From Thiotrichales bacterium (lineage in GTDB: Bacteria > Pseudomonadota > Gammaproteobacteria > Beggiatoales > Beggiatoaceae): 64,000 nucleotides of DNA. Below, in pieces: positions 55,366 to 64,000 of the stretch. Each line of letters opens with the position of its first letter. Position 1 is the first letter of the stretch. The notes below the pieces were generated by a model. That model ran no database searches, was not told the origin of the DNA, and saw nothing but the letters and a program-made list of their open reading frames with translations. Position numbers and translations under genes: made by a program. The stretch covers positions 1 to 64,000 of the forward strand of contig JADGEH010000013.1 of the NCBI GenBank assembly GCA_016744475.1. The letters run 5' to 3'.

Positions 55366-57069
55366 TCACTGCTCTAAAGGCGCATCCAACAAGGTTAAGG
55401 GCAAGCTCATGCGAAAACAACTGCCTGTGCCTAATTCGCTATGTACTTCTATATCCCCGCCCATCATTAAACAAAATTGTTTGGTAATCGCCAGCCCTAA
55501 ACCCGTACCGCCATATTTGCGGGTGGTGGAGCTATCGGCCTGAGTAAAAGCGTTAAACACTTGTGCAGCTTGTTCGGGTGACATGCCAATCCCATGATCA
55601 ATCACTTCAAACACCGCATGTTGTTGCGGCATTTGACAAAAAACGCGGAGAACAATGTGATCCCGATGGGCAAATTTACTGGCATTGCTGAGCAGATTGC
55701 ATAGGTTTTGGCGAATTTTTGTCATGTCAGAGTGCATTTCAATCAGTTGCGGATCAAGTTCAATCTCTAAATGATTAAGATTTTTTTCTAAGGAAGGTTG
55801 AATAATACTCTGCACATCTTTCAATAATTGTGGAACGTTAAAAGTTTCAGAAAACAATGTCATTTTACCCGATTCAATTTTAGAAATATCCAAGACATCA
55901 TTAATAATTCCAAGTAAATGCATACCTGCACTGCGAATCTGTCGAAGTTCTTCTAAGTTATTGTCATGCCCTTCATCAAGAGCTTCATCCATCAGTAAAT
56001 CACTGTAACCAATGACGGCATTTAAAGGTGTGCGAAGTTCATGGCTCATATTAGCTAGAAATTGACTTTTGGCCTGATTAGCCTCTTCAGCTTTTTTAAT
56101 CGCTTCAGCTAAATCTTCATTACGCAGCGCTAAACTGTGATAACTACTATCGAGTTGTTGTTGGTAATCCTTTAAAGATAAACGCAGTTGCTCTAATTCT
56201 TTAACCCGCAGACAAGGTAATGAAGCCGTGATGTCTTCTTTAATGCTAGAATCCTGGCGCAAGATATTTAAGTAAAGAATCAGGCGTTTTAAGGGAAAGC
56301 CGAATAAGATTAATATAATGACATAATACAAGCCGGATAAACCAATAATTAAGAATCCCATTTGCCATAGAGCGTCTTCCATAATATGTTCTAAAGCATT
56401 GGTTTCATCCATTTTTAAACCCGAATAGCGCAATATGCTGGACAATTGTGCAAAGGGGACAGGTTCATTAATAGCGAGTTCAAGTTGAAGCGTGCTGGGT
56501 TCTACAAAGCGAAATCGATTGAGTTGTCGCAAGCTTTGTAATAAATCAAGCCTAAAACCACCAAATCCAAGCAATTGCTGATTATTTTCAATCGGGAAAT
56601 AGTAAAACAATAGCTCGCCCACTTCAGTGTGCAGCACGTAAAAACGTGCTTCAGAACGGGCTTGAGGTTCGATGTCAAAAGGCAGCATGGCATCAGTGAT
56701 TTTACCTTGTCGCAAGCCTTTTCCATTAATGTCGTAGAGTTCAAAAGCTTGCAAATATTCCGGTAATCCAATGTGTTGCAATCGACTCGACTGCCAATAG
56801 CTGTAATACACAGGGTTTTGTAGTTGCTGGCGTACTTCATCCCAGTCTTGAATGCGTGTACTTAATGCTATGACATCTGCTTGCACCACTTCTAAAGCGC
56901 GGTTTATTTCTTCTTGTGACGCTTGTTGTTCTTGCTGTTGTGCCGTGCGTTTGACACGCTGCATTTCATGCAACATAAAACCTGCAAGCACGGCAAACAA
57001 TGCCAGCGAAGCAATAAACAACAGCAATGCATACGCAGTAAACGGCAGCGGAGAACGGGTGCGAGACAT
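55366..57069 (-). CDS. Sensor histidine kinase with extracellular CHASE4-like domain
   Basis: A 567-residue membrane kinase. Helix 1 is at about residues 11-33, then a periplasmic domain to about 235 (DWDEV...[13 protein letters not shown]4-like), then helix 2 (about 236-258). A coiled coil is followed by a dimerisation/phosphorylation domain with phosphoacceptor H343 ([16 protein letters not shown]) and an ATPase domain with N ([14 protein letters not shown]), G1 (DHGIGMS), F (FNAFTQAD) and G2 (GGTGLGLAI). It ends without a receiver or Hpt domain, so it needs a separate regulator; none is adjacent. 2 bases separate it from the hydrolase gene upstream, so they are probably co-transcribed. Confidence 0.92.
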   Translation of the reverse strand: MSRTRSPLPFTAYALLLFIASLALFAVLAGFMLHEMQRVKRTAQQQEQQASQEEINRALEVVQADVIALSTRIQDWDEVRQQLQNPVYYSYWQSSRLQHIGLPEYLQAFELYDINGKGLRQGKITDAMLPFDIEPQARSEARFYVLHTEVGELLFYYFPIENNQQLLGFGGFRLDLLQSLRQLNRFRFVEPSTLQLELAINEPVPFAQLSSILRYSGLKMDETNALEHIMEDALWQMGFLIIGLSGLYYVIILILFGFPLKRLILYLNILRQDSSIKEDITASLPCLRVKELEQLRLSLKDYQQQLDSSYHSLALRNEDLAEAIKKAEEANQAKSQFLANMSHELRTPLNAVIGYSDLLMDEALDEGHDNNLEELRQIRSAGMHLLGIINDVLDISKIESGKMTLFSETFNVPQLLKDVQSIIQPSLEKNLNHLEIELDPQLIEMHSDMTKIRQNLCNLLSNASKFAHRDHIVLRVFCQMPQQHAVFEVIDHGIGMSPEQAAQVFNAFTQADSSTTRKYGGTGLGLAITKQFCLMMGGDIEVHSELGTGSCFRMSLPLTLLDAPLEQ

Positions 57070-57071
57070 GC

Positions 57072-57923
57072 TTATTCAGCCAGTGTATCCAACACCTCTT
57101 CCACTAATGTATGCAGATCAAATTCATGCTCAGCATCAAAGAAGTGGCTGGCACCGTCAATTCGATGCAGGGTCACGCCTTCTGCGGCTAATGTTTGCAT
57201 CCAGTCTTTATCAATGCGATTGTCTTTTGTGCCAATGATTAAATTCACAGGTATTTTGACTTGATGCAGCGCTTGAGTGGTGAAAACTTGGTTCCAACGA
57301 ATGTAAGACCAGTAAGCTTTGGGCAAGGTGGAATAGGCTTTACAAAAGGCTAAGTGATAGGTGTGCGGCACGGGCGGTGTGTCGCTGTTGCTCAGTTCTT
57401 GAAGTGCTTTGAGTTCTGTATCTGCTAATTGTTCATTAACGTAGACCAAGCTGGTGAGAATTAAACCTTTGATACTAGGTTCTGTTTGTTGATGTTGATA
57501 GGCCAGTAATTGCAAGCTACCAAAGCTGTGTCCAATCAAAATCACTTCTTTATGGTCTTTGGCTTTTAACCAATCCACCCAGCGCTGAATTTCTTTCACT
57601 TCTTCATCCAGACTATGCACATGGATAGCTTCACAACTTAAACTGGCTTTGCGCCGATCAATGCCCAATGACAAACTAGGACTGAGCACCGAATAATCAC
57701 TACTGATTAGCGTATCAGCGAGACGTTGCACGGTAGAAAATCCAGAGGTTTGTAAAAAACCATGCAAAATCAACACAGCGGGTTTCGTTTTATCGCCTTG
57801 ATGAAAGCTGGCTAGACTGTTCATCCCATTGGGCATTTTTAACGCGGTGAGGTGATCTTCTGCAAAAACGTAATGAGCACCCATAATGAACGTAAGCAGC
57901 AGAAATGCTTTGATATTTCTCAT
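57072..57923 (-). CDS. Exported alpha/beta hydrolase
   Basis: A 283-residue protein with a signal peptide ending YVFAEDH. The alpha/beta fold is supported by the oxyanion-loop [11 protein letters not shown], the nucleophile elbow GHSFGS (Ser), the acid in IGTKDNRID and the His in DGASHFFDA. Esterase, lipase or a similar activity is likely; the substrate is unknown. GGGAG precedes the ATG. It is followed almost without a gap by the kinase gene. Confidence 0.85.
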   Translation of the reverse strand: MRNIKAFLLLTFIMGAHYVFAEDHLTALKMPNGMNSLASFHQGDKTKPAVLILHGFLQTSGFSTVQRLADTLISSDYSVLSPSLSLGIDRRKASLSCEAIHVHSLDEEVKEIQRWVDWLKAKDHKEVILIGHSFGSLQLLAYQHQQTEPSIKGLILTSLVYVNEQLADTELKALQELSNSDTPPVPHTYHLAFCKAYSTLPKAYWSYIRWNQVFTTQALHQVKIPVNLIIGTKDNRIDKDWMQTLAAEGVTLHRIDGASHFFDAEHEFDLHTLVEEVLDTLAE

Positions 57924-57981
57924 GAAAAATCTCCCTTTATATTATGATATTTTTTGTCGCATTTGCGATATGACACAAATA

Positions 57982-59010
57982 CTACCGCAAATAAACTTCC
58001 AGACGCCAGATTAAAACAACATAAATCCCCAGCCAAAGCAGCAAAATCCCCATTTGCCCCGTGGGCGGTAACAGCGTACATAGCCATACCGACAGGCTAC
58101 AGGCACCCATTAAGGCATATTCCCACAGTACCGTTTTACGATGTCCCCAACCATGTTGCACCAAGCGCTGATAATAATGGCTGCGATGGGCTTGCCATAT
58201 CTTTTCGCCCCGCCGCAAGCGATATAACAAAGTCAGTGTCGCGTCCAAAATAAACGGAGAAAACAATAATACGCTCATCCATCCTGCCGCTATGCCAGCA
58301 TTGGCACCCCAAAGACTCACAGCAGCAGCGAGTAAACCTAAAAATGAAGCGCCCACGTCGCCCATAAAAATTTTTGCTGGAGGAAAATTAGTGACTAAAA
58401 AGCCCGCACAACTGCTCGCCACCAGTGCATTGAGAGCACAAAATAGAAAGTCGCCGTGTAATCCGCCTAGCCATGCCAAAGTGCCAAAACCAAACACTGC
58501 CATGCCGCCTGCAAAGCCATCCATGCCATCCATAAAGTTGTATAAATTCAACATCCAAACAATGAATAACAGGCTAAATCCCAACGCGATAAACGTAGGC
58601 CATGACCACACGAATCCTGGTAATTGCACGCTGTTGAGTACAAACATCGGATGGCTTAATAGCACTACCGCTGCCAACAAGTGAGTGAGTAGGCGGTATA
58701 AAGCGGGCAAGGGATGGCGATCATCCCACCAGGAAATCGCCACCACAGGTAGCAAAGCCATTATCAGATACGCCATAAAATCAGGCCATGCCTGCCACCA
58801 CGCAGTGCAAGCCCAGCCCAAACCCAACGCGCACACCATCGCTAAGCCGCCTGTGTGTGGCGTGGGACGTGTGTGCAACGAGCGTTCATTAGGTGCTGCG
58901 GCGACAGAAAACCAAGCGCCAGGGCGACTTAAAAGATGGCTTAATCCTGCTGTCAACAGAAAGCTTAAAGGGATCAAAAAGGTGATGAATAGAATATCGT
59001 TTGTGGTCAT
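57982..59010 (-). CDS. WecA/MraY-like undecaprenyl-phosphate sugar-1-phosphate transferase
   Basis: Polytopic (about ten helices) glycosyltransferase family 4 protein that starts a surface polysaccharide on undecaprenyl phosphate. Diagnostic blocks: SWWDDRHPLPALYRLLTHL, NLYNFMDGMDGFAGG, KIFMGDVGASFLGLL and, in the C-terminal loop, HRSHYYQRLVQHGW, typical of WbpL/WecA-type enzymes rather than MraY. Length 342 is normal. Which sugar-1-phosphate is used cannot be determined. Monocistronic; family B' lies upstream of its start. Confidence 0.9.
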   Translation of the reverse strand: MTTNDILFITFLIPLSFLLTAGLSHLLSRPGAWFSVAAAPNERSLHTRPTPHTGGLAMVCALGLGWACTAWWQAWPDFMAYLIMALLPVVAISWWDDRHPLPALYRLLTHLLAAVVLLSHPMFVLNSVQLPGFVWSWPTFIALGFSLLFIVWMLNLYNFMDGMDGFAGGMAVFGFGTLAWLGGLHGDFLFCALNALVASSCAGFLVTNFPPAKIFMGDVGASFLGLLAAAVSLWGANAGIAAGWMSVLLFSPFILDATLTLLYRLRRGEKIWQAHRSHYYQRLVQHGWGHRKTVLWEYALMGACSLSVWLCTLLPPTGQMGILLLWLGIYVVLIWRLEVYLR

Positions 59011-59033
59011 GGGCTTATAAAAATGAAAGTGAA

Positions 59034-59194
59034 TAGACTTGTCCAGGCTTAAAACACCGACTGCAAAACAGCGAATATTGGCAGGTTTTTCCGTTCATTT
59101 TCGTTAAATAGAATGACTATTCGCCTCAAATGAACGAAAAATCCCGCTCAATCTCGCTGCTTTTCGCTACGGCGTTTAAACCTGGACAAGTCTA
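59034..59194. mobile_element. MITE-like element, family B' (complete)
   Basis: Terminal repeats TAGACTTGTCCAGG / CCTGGACAAGTCTA (perfect, 14 bases including the TA), core 59036-59192. The internal text (TTTTTCGTTCATTTGAGGCG on the minus strand) is recognisably the core shared with families A and B. Confidence 0.85.
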
Positions 59195-59277
59195 ATAAAA
59201 GGAGACATAAAGTCTATTGCGGAACATCGCGCCATTATATTTTGTTGTCAGGCATATTCTGCTAGAGTGTTAAATAT

Positions 59278-59440
59278 TAGACGTGTTGCAAGGGGTATTC
59301 ATCGACTGCAAAGGCGTGGATTTTGGCCTATTTTTCCGCTTTTTCTCAGCAAATAGCCCGCTATTCGCCTCAAAAAACCGAAAAAACCGCCTCAAAACCA
59401 CACCTTTTCGCTACGATACCTACCCCTCGCAACAAGTCTA
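59278..59440. mobile_element. MITE-like element, family B (complete)
   Basis: Starts TAGACGTGTTGC, ends GCAACAAGTCTA; core 59280-59438 between TA dinucleotides. The core carries CAAATAGCCCGCTATTCGCC, exactly as in family A apart from orientation. The 503-base gap 59011-59513 is therefore almost wholly made of two elements plus the family G repeat. Confidence 0.85.
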
Positions 59441-59454
59441 TTTCACTCGCCTTA

Positions 59455-59498
59455 GCACACAGCGCGAAGTGAACAAAAACATCCGGTTTTTTGGCGCT
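59455..59498. repeat. Family G dispersed element, copy 3
   Basis: GCACACAG, GAACAAAAACATC, GGTTTTTT in the same order as at 18201. It lies right before the three-gene caspase unit. Confidence 0.5.
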
Positions 59499-59513
59499 TG
59501 AGTCTATTTCACA

Positions 59514-61223
59514 TTGTATGCGTTAAAAACAATCCCGATTTTTATCTTCCAGCCAGCAACACTCAATCAACTTATGCCTCAAGTTTACTTTAATGCTTAT
59601 TGTGCGCTGGTCTGCGAATGCCAGCATCCTGCCGCCTGGGTTCAACACCGCCTACACAGCTTGAATGCGCAACTCACCACGCATCAAATGTCTTGTCTCC
59701 CTTTATTGCGAGAGACAGTCACAAGCTTTGCTTTGCCTGTTCAATCTGCCGAGACTTTTTATGCGCAATTTCAACAACTTTGCAGCAATGGGCAAGCCAG
59801 TCATTTATTGCAATGGCAACAAGCGCAAGGAGAGTTATGCAGCTATGACGTGTGCTGGCAATGTGGTGCGAATCTCTTACAACAATGGCGACCCTTGCTG
59901 TCTGAACATGATTACATCTGGTGTCAACAGCATTGGGAAGCAGCCTTAGAATCCTTGTATTACCACCAATATGTGAATGCTATCGAACAAGATAGCCCGG
60001 ATTTAACCCGCAATATTTTTATTGAATTGCGGCAAACCCCATTAGACATCAGTGCCTCAGAACAAGAACCTCTGGATTTAGATGAATTAGAACTCAGCGT
60101 GCTGCAATGGTTGCAAGATTGGGCAGAAAACGGGCGATTGAATTTATCCAGAGGCGGTACACGCTTAGGTGTTGAACTTGAATTATTGCATTCTTTTGTT
60201 CATGAATTGGTGTTGCCCTATCCCGCTTCATCACGCTTATGGGAACTGCTGTTATTAAAGCTTGATCGCCTGTTTAGCCAATATTGTGATGATCCCTTAG
60301 TGAATCATTTCAGCGAAACCTTTGAAATCTTAATCGCTGCGGTGTCGCGTTTTAGTTTCATACGTGATGTTTATCTCGCCACAGAAGACCTTTATAACGC
60401 CGTAGACCCGCGTTTAATGCCTTATTTGTGTTTGCAATTGTTACTTAAAGCGCGTCCCGAAGGACGACTTAACCAACGTTGGCAGCGTCAGTTCAGCCTC
60501 AATGCTTGGCACACCTTACTCGCTCAGCACAACCTGGATAGCTTACAAGACACGCATCAGCAAGCCATGCTGATTTTGCGCTCGCAATGGGAACGCTCAC
60601 AACTCGATGGGTTTAGCGATGCCACCGCCTCTTTGCAAGCCTGTTTACAAGTGCCCGCTCAGACTCAAGCCTTGGTGGCGCGTATTCCTGATAGCCTGCA
60701 CAGTATCCGCGAACCTTTAACGGGCTTGCTGTACGATGCTTGTTTAAGTCTCGCCTTAAACCCTCAACCCAATGCTGCACGCGCCTTATTGCGTTATCGC
60801 ATCGGGCTTTTATATGCCCCACAAGCCAATAATCCGGTGTGGCAGGGCGCCACATGGGAAGACAGCCTCATCCTCTGGGCGCAAACACTGAGCAACAAAC
60901 CTTTGCTGAGCTTGCTACGCGCAGTGCCGGATATTTTACAAGTGAATATACATTTGCAACTGGGCTGGGCAGGCGATTTCAGCCAGTTTGATCCCGACAT
61001 TCCTGACGATGTGGAATCGCCCAATTGGGCATTATTCATGGAAAGCTGGGCCGCACTGCATTGCTTGTTTGAACCTTATCAAGCCCAGGCCGAGCTTAAA
61101 CTCATTTTTGTGCGAGATTATTTACCACATGGAGAAGGCGTGGATGCAGACATTTTGCAACACGTTGCTGAAGACGTGCTGGATTTTATTTATCCTGACG
61201 GCAGCCCATCAGGACAAGCATAA
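59514..61223 (+). CDS. Unknown cytoplasmic protein upstream of the caspase-like gene
   Basis: A 569-residue, mostly helical, Gln/Leu-rich protein with no signal peptide and no motif I recognise. Two halves are separated near residue 190. The opening contains several Cys residues (VCECQ, WQCGANLLQQW). The start is unclear: TTG 59514 opens the frame and ATG 59574 is an alternative; neither has a good ribosome site. The stop TAA is directly followed by the ATG of the caspase gene, so the two are co-translated and probably work together. Confidence 0.72.
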   Translation: MYALKTIPIFIFQPATLNQLMPQVYFNAYCALVCECQHPAAWVQHRLHSLNAQLTTHQMSCLPLLRETVTSFALPVQSAETFYAQFQQLCSNGQASHLLQWQQAQGELCSYDVCWQCGANLLQQWRPLLSEHDYIWCQQHWEAALESLYYHQYVNAIEQDSPDLTRNIFIELRQTPLDISASEQEPLDLDELELSVLQWLQDWAENGRLNLSRGGTRLGVELELLHSFVHELVLPYPASSRLWELLLLKLDRLFSQYCDDPLVNHFSETFEILIAAVSRFSFIRDVYLATEDLYNAVDPRLMPYLCLQLLLKARPEGRLNQRWQRQFSLNAWHTLLAQHNLDSLQDTHQQAMLILRSQWERSQLDGFSDATASLQACLQVPAQTQALVARIPDSLHSIREPLTGLLYDACLSLALNPQPNAARALLRYRIGLLYAPQANNPVWQGATWEDSLILWAQTLSNKPLLSLLRAVPDILQVNIHLQLGWAGDFSQFDPDIPDDVESPNWALFMESWAALHCLFEPYQAQAELKLIFVRDYLPHGEGVDADILQHVAEDVLDFIYPDGSPSGQA

Positions 61224-63155
61224 ATGAACCTGCCACCGCCTCGCCGCTTAAAACACTGCGTTGCGGCATTATGCTTATGTCTACTCAGTGGCTTAGCCCA
61301 TGCCAGTGAACGCATGGCCTTAGTCATCGGCAATGCCAACTACGCCCAAACCCCCTTAAACAATGCCATTAATGATGCCCGCGACATCGCTCAGGTGTTC
61401 AAGCAAATGGGCTTTCACGTATTACTGCGAGAAAACCTAGATCGCCGCGCCTTACTCAAAGCCCTGCGCGAATTTGGCACCCAACTCCATCACGACAGCG
61501 TAGGCGTGTTTTATTACTCAGGACACGCCATTCAATATCAGGGGCGCAACTACTTATTGCCCATACAAACCCCCATTCTTGACGCAGAACAGCTCGACGC
61601 ACACGCCGTACAAGCCAACCGTATTCTTGAAGAAATCAGCATGGCGGATAATCCCACCAATATTTTAATTTTTGATGCTTGTCGCAATAACACCTTTCTG
61701 CGCAAACCTGGGAATAGCGCCCAAGGCTTAGCCAAAATGCAAGCCCCGCCCGGCACCTTAATCGCCTACGCCACCGCCCCCGGCGAAGTCGCGCAAGACA
61801 CAAGCGGTGGACGCAACAGCCCCTACACCCATCATCTCTTGCACTGGCTCACCCAGCCGAATTTATCCGTAGGACAAATGTTTAACCGCGTGCGCGATGC
61901 CGTGATTAGAGATACCGATCATCAACAAGTGCCTTCGGAAGAGAGCTTTTTGCGCAAAGATTTTTACTTTGGCGGCATTGTTGATGAAAAAACCTTGGCT
62001 CAACAAGAAACCCAACGTCTGCTCAACGAATTACGCACTGTCGAACAACAAAAACGCCAGAAAAATCAACAGCAAAAGCTACAACAACGTTTACAACAAT
62101 GCCAGGTTTACGAACAAAACTTCGCCCTAATACAAGCCCTTTCAGGCGCAGAAAACGAAGCGGCTTTACCCTGTTACCAAGCTGTTTTACGTGATGATCC
62201 CAACAACGCCGATGCCCAAGCGCGGCTGAATTCACTCGAACGGCGCTATCGAGCTTGGGCAGAAGGTGCATTACGACAAGGACAATGGCAACGTGCACAA
62301 AGCTACGTAGACGACTTAAAAAAAATCAATCCCAACGCGGCGGACTTATCCGCGTTACAGGAACGACTACACAGCAGCCAAGAACAAGCGCAACAACATC
62401 AACAACTTAAACACCTCGGCGATGAATTACTCGATGTCAGTGCTGACCACGACATCCCTCTCACACTCCCCTCCCATGTACCCAAATATTGGGTGAGTGA
62501 TCGCCTCGATATCAGCCTTAACCTCAACCAAAACTTCACTTATTACCTCCCCCTTCCCGCACAGCCCAGCTTATTTCTCAAACACCCCATCGACATACAA
62601 CTCAGCACCGCATTGCCCGATGGATTAAGTTTTGCCCCTCAATACTTAAAACTCAGCGGACGGCTACCACAGACACTCAGCCAGCCCCTAGAACTCATTT
62701 TCATTGCTCATATCGCAGAACACAACGCCCCCTTCACCCTGCGCATACATCCCCAAACCACACAAAAAACCTTGGCGATGGCTCATCCCCCTCTCACAGA
62801 CGACAACGCCGGATCGCTAGAATTTTTTAACGAAGTCGTCACACGCTGTTTCACCGCACTGAATTACCAAGTCATCTTGCAAGCCATGCCCACAGAACAA
62901 GCCCTACATTTATTACCCACCCGGCACGCCCCCACGGCTTACTATCCGCACCCGCACACCACCGCCTTCTACACCTCCGAGCCATTGTCCTCACACAGAC
63001 ACTGGCAACAGCAACAGGCACACTTATTGATGAGCAAACATCAGCCCCAACCAGTACACTTACTCTATCGCTTTAATCATCAGCTCCAACGTCTCAAACA
63101 CAGCGGTGCGCTACACTTTATTCAAGCGCGTTATCAACCTGCCGAGCGCTCGTAA
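61224..63155 (+). CDS. Exported caspase-like (metacaspase/C14) protease with extra domains
   Basis: A 643-residue protein. The signal peptide ends LAHAS (about 27). The C14 caspase-like domain covers about 28-255: RMALVIGNANYAQTPLNNAI, catalytic dyad H101 (YYSGHAIQY) and C153 (IFDACRNN), and PGEVAQDTSGGRNSPYTHHL. A Gln-rich coiled coil and a TPR-like helical region follow (about 260-400). About 430-510 resembles a putative immunoglobulin-like domain (ALPDGLSFAPQYLKLSGRLP). The last 120 residues look like a half-length periplasmic solute-binding domain (EFFNEVVTRCFTALNYQVIL). Second gene of the unit. Substrate and trigger are unknown. Confidence 0.85.
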   Translation: MNLPPPRRLKHCVAALCLCLLSGLAHASERMALVIGNANYAQTPLNNAINDARDIAQVFKQMGFHVLLRENLDRRALLKALREFGTQLHHDSVGVFYYSGHAIQYQGRNYLLPIQTPILDAEQLDAHAVQANRILEEISMADNPTNILIFDACRNNTFLRKPGNSAQGLAKMQAPPGTLIAYATAPGEVAQDTSGGRNSPYTHHLLHWLTQPNLSVGQMFNRVRDAVIRDTDHQQVPSEESFLRKDFYFGGIVDEKTLAQQETQRLLNELRTVEQQKRQKNQQQKLQQRLQQCQVYEQNFALIQALSGAENEAALPCYQAVLRDDPNNADAQARLNSLERRYRAWAEGALRQGQWQRAQSYVDDLKKINPNAADLSALQERLHSSQEQAQQHQQLKHLGDELLDVSADHDIPLTLPSHVPKYWVSDRLDISLNLNQNFTYYLPLPAQPSLFLKHPIDIQLSTALPDGLSFAPQYLKLSGRLPQTLSQPLELIFIAHIAEHNAPFTLRIHPQTTQKTLAMAHPPLTDDNAGSLEFFNEVVTRCFTALNYQVILQAMPTEQALHLLPTRHAPTAYYPHPHTTAFYTSEPLSSHRHWQQQQAHLLMSKHQPQPVHLLYRFNHQLQRLKHSGALHFIQARYQPAERS

Positions 63156-63177
63156 ACTTCATCACAGGACCTCTCTC

Positions 63178-63867
63178 ATGGACTCAATGCCCGCCGAACC
63201 GACCCGCCGTGATCGCACCATTTCTATGTCATTGACACTGGATGAAGAAACCCTAGAACTGATAGAACTCTTGCAATGCGAAGAACAAGATGAAGACCTA
63301 GAACAATTGTTCAAACGCGCACTGTTTGCGCTCAGCCAACAGCATTTTGCACAAGCATGGCCGATTGAAGCCGAACTTGAAGCAGAAGCCCTCAATCTTG
63401 CGGCTGAAGAAGATGAATTGCTCAGCACCATGAATCAATTACATGGCAAAATCTTTTTACTTGAAAGCGAGTACATCACGCCCTTAAAAGAAACCGTCAA
63501 ACAATTACAAAAGAAAAAAACCGAACTACAACTACACATCCATAAACTCAAAGAACAAAATCAACGCCTGCGCAAAACCGCTCTACGCTTTCGCCATCAA
63601 CGCGACACCGCCTTACAACGACAAAAAGACGAGCGCATTGAATTACACGACTCCCTTATTTGGGCGCAACTCGCCATCCCCCATCCCGGCACCGCCCATT
63701 CCCCACAGCGCCACACCTTTCTCCACTGGCTCACCGCCCAGCGCCACGTCCCCTACACCTGGCAAGCCATCGCCGAAGCTTTAAACCAAGCCAACATCCC
63801 CACGCCAAGTGCAAAATCAAGCTGGAACGCCCACCTATTACGCAGCCTGGCACGGCGGCAGGTTTAG
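63178..63867 (+). CDS. Coiled-coil protein with RHH-like N-terminus and HTH-like C-terminus
   Basis: A 229-residue protein. Residues about 12-32 (RTISMSLTLDEETLELIELL) look like a ribbon-helix-helix start. A long coiled coil covers about 70-150. The C-terminus TWQAIAEALNQANIPTP...W...LLRSLARR matches the helix-turn-helix found in the 'recombinase' domain of serine recombinases. Together they suggest a DNA-binding regulator. ATG 63178 has AGGA 9 bases upstream; the frame opens at 63106. It is the last gene of the caspase unit. The stop TAG (63865-63867) is formed by the TTA duplication plus the first base of family A copy 8. Confidence 0.7.
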   Translation: MDSMPAEPTRRDRTISMSLTLDEETLELIELLQCEEQDEDLEQLFKRALFALSQQHFAQAWPIEAELEAEALNLAAEEDELLSTMNQLHGKIFLLESEYITPLKETVKQLQKKKTELQLHIHKLKEQNQRLRKTALRFRHQRDTALQRQKDERIELHDSLIWAQLAIPHPGTAHSPQRHTFLHWLTAQRHVPYTWQAIAEALNQANIPTPSAKSSWNAHLLRSLARRQV

Positions 63868-64000
63868 AGCCTATGCGAAGATGGAGAATCGAAGCGAAAA
63901 TTCGCTATTTTGAGGCAGGTTTTTCGGTTTTTTAAGGCGAATAGCGGGCTATTTGTTGATAAAAAGCGGAAAATCTGACCAAAAGGGCGGATTTGCAGCC
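63864..64000 (+). mobile_element. MITE-like element, family A, copy 8 (cut by the window end)
   Basis: Left duplication TTA 63864-63866, core from 63867; the right end is outside the window. The TA of the duplication plus the element's first G make the stop codon of the preceding gene. Confidence 0.85.

Noticed and set aside
102..64000. Repeats as a possible CRISPR array
   Set aside because: Copies are kilobases apart, about 159 bp long and palindromic, with target duplications. There is no repeat-spacer structure and no cas gene.
1..64000. tRNA, rRNA, riboswitch or attachment sites
   Set aside because: Reading the gaps showed no clear tRNA T-arm/acceptor pattern or known RNA; what looked like GGTTCGAATCC-type text was the GCTTCGATTCCCC of family A.

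Overview
The window looks like chromosome of a sulfur-oxidising gammaproteobacterium of the Beggiatoa/Thiothrix kind. This is inferred from gene content: a Gly/Tyr/Trp-rich sulfur-globule-type envelope protein, an ETHE1-type persulfide dioxygenase, a cytochrome bc1 operon, a membrane-bound oxygen-tolerant uptake hydrogenase, a PHA-synthase PhaE subunit and a caspase-fold protease, in a genome crowded with small palindromic elements. I saw no rRNA or tRNA gene, CRISPR array, prophage or intact transposase.

Layout: 0.4-9.1 kb holds class I fumarase, LptF, a DUF3365 haem protein, a small membrane protein, and lspA overlapping ileS. 9.2-14.6 kb holds a histone-deacetylase-like hydrolase, DAHP synthase and ValRS. 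14.6-25.9 kb is accessory: an IS110 remnant, unknown membrane and BNR/YCF48-like proteins, a NarL-type regulator, an Rpn-like nuclease, a PDZ lipoprotein with a 12-repeat solenoid, an unusual PhaE, a Tat lipoprotein and a 71-residue repeat protein. 26.0-31.3 kb holds two glycan-modifying proteins: a glycosyltransferase with a PilZ-like tail and a 1339-residue sulfotransferase/GT2/GT2/methyltransferase-like fusion. 31.5-34.2 kb is the cytochrome bc1 operon, followed by the sulfur globule gene. 35.1-41.8 kb holds a Nudix hydrolase, an RND transporter, a ychJ / CBS-transporter / ureG operon and a DUF1318 lipoprotein. 42.0-45.4 kb is one long NHL-repeat protein. 45.6-50.05 kb is the hydrogenase operon (small, large, cytochrome b, a 67-residue protein, maturation protease). 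50.2-59.0 kb holds gltX, two cyclophilins, lpxH, persulfide dioxygenase, a sensor kinase, an alpha/beta hydrolase and a WecA-like transferase. 59.5-63.9 kb is a compact three-gene unit: an unknown protein, a caspase-like protease, and a coiled-coil protein with DNA-binding-like ends.

The most striking pattern is the repeat landscape. At least eight copies of a ~159-bp palindromic MITE-like element (family A) are flanked by 3-bp TNA duplications. Other elements (family B, TA duplications) carry a recognisably homologous core with different ends. A further family (C) also has TA duplications. In five genes the stop codon lies on an element boundary, as if these elements settle on stop codons without damaging the protein. 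The elements also reach the sulfur-globule leader and several intergenic gaps. Other dispersed hairpins (families D, E, G and a REP-like block) fill most remaining non-coding stretches.

Functionally the genes fit respiratory energy conservation from H2 and reduced sulfur (hydrogenase, bc1, persulfide dioxygenase, sulfur globules), envelope and surface glycan assembly (LptF, LpxH, WecA-like, GT2 proteins, LspA), and a set of unassigned envelope proteins built from repeats.
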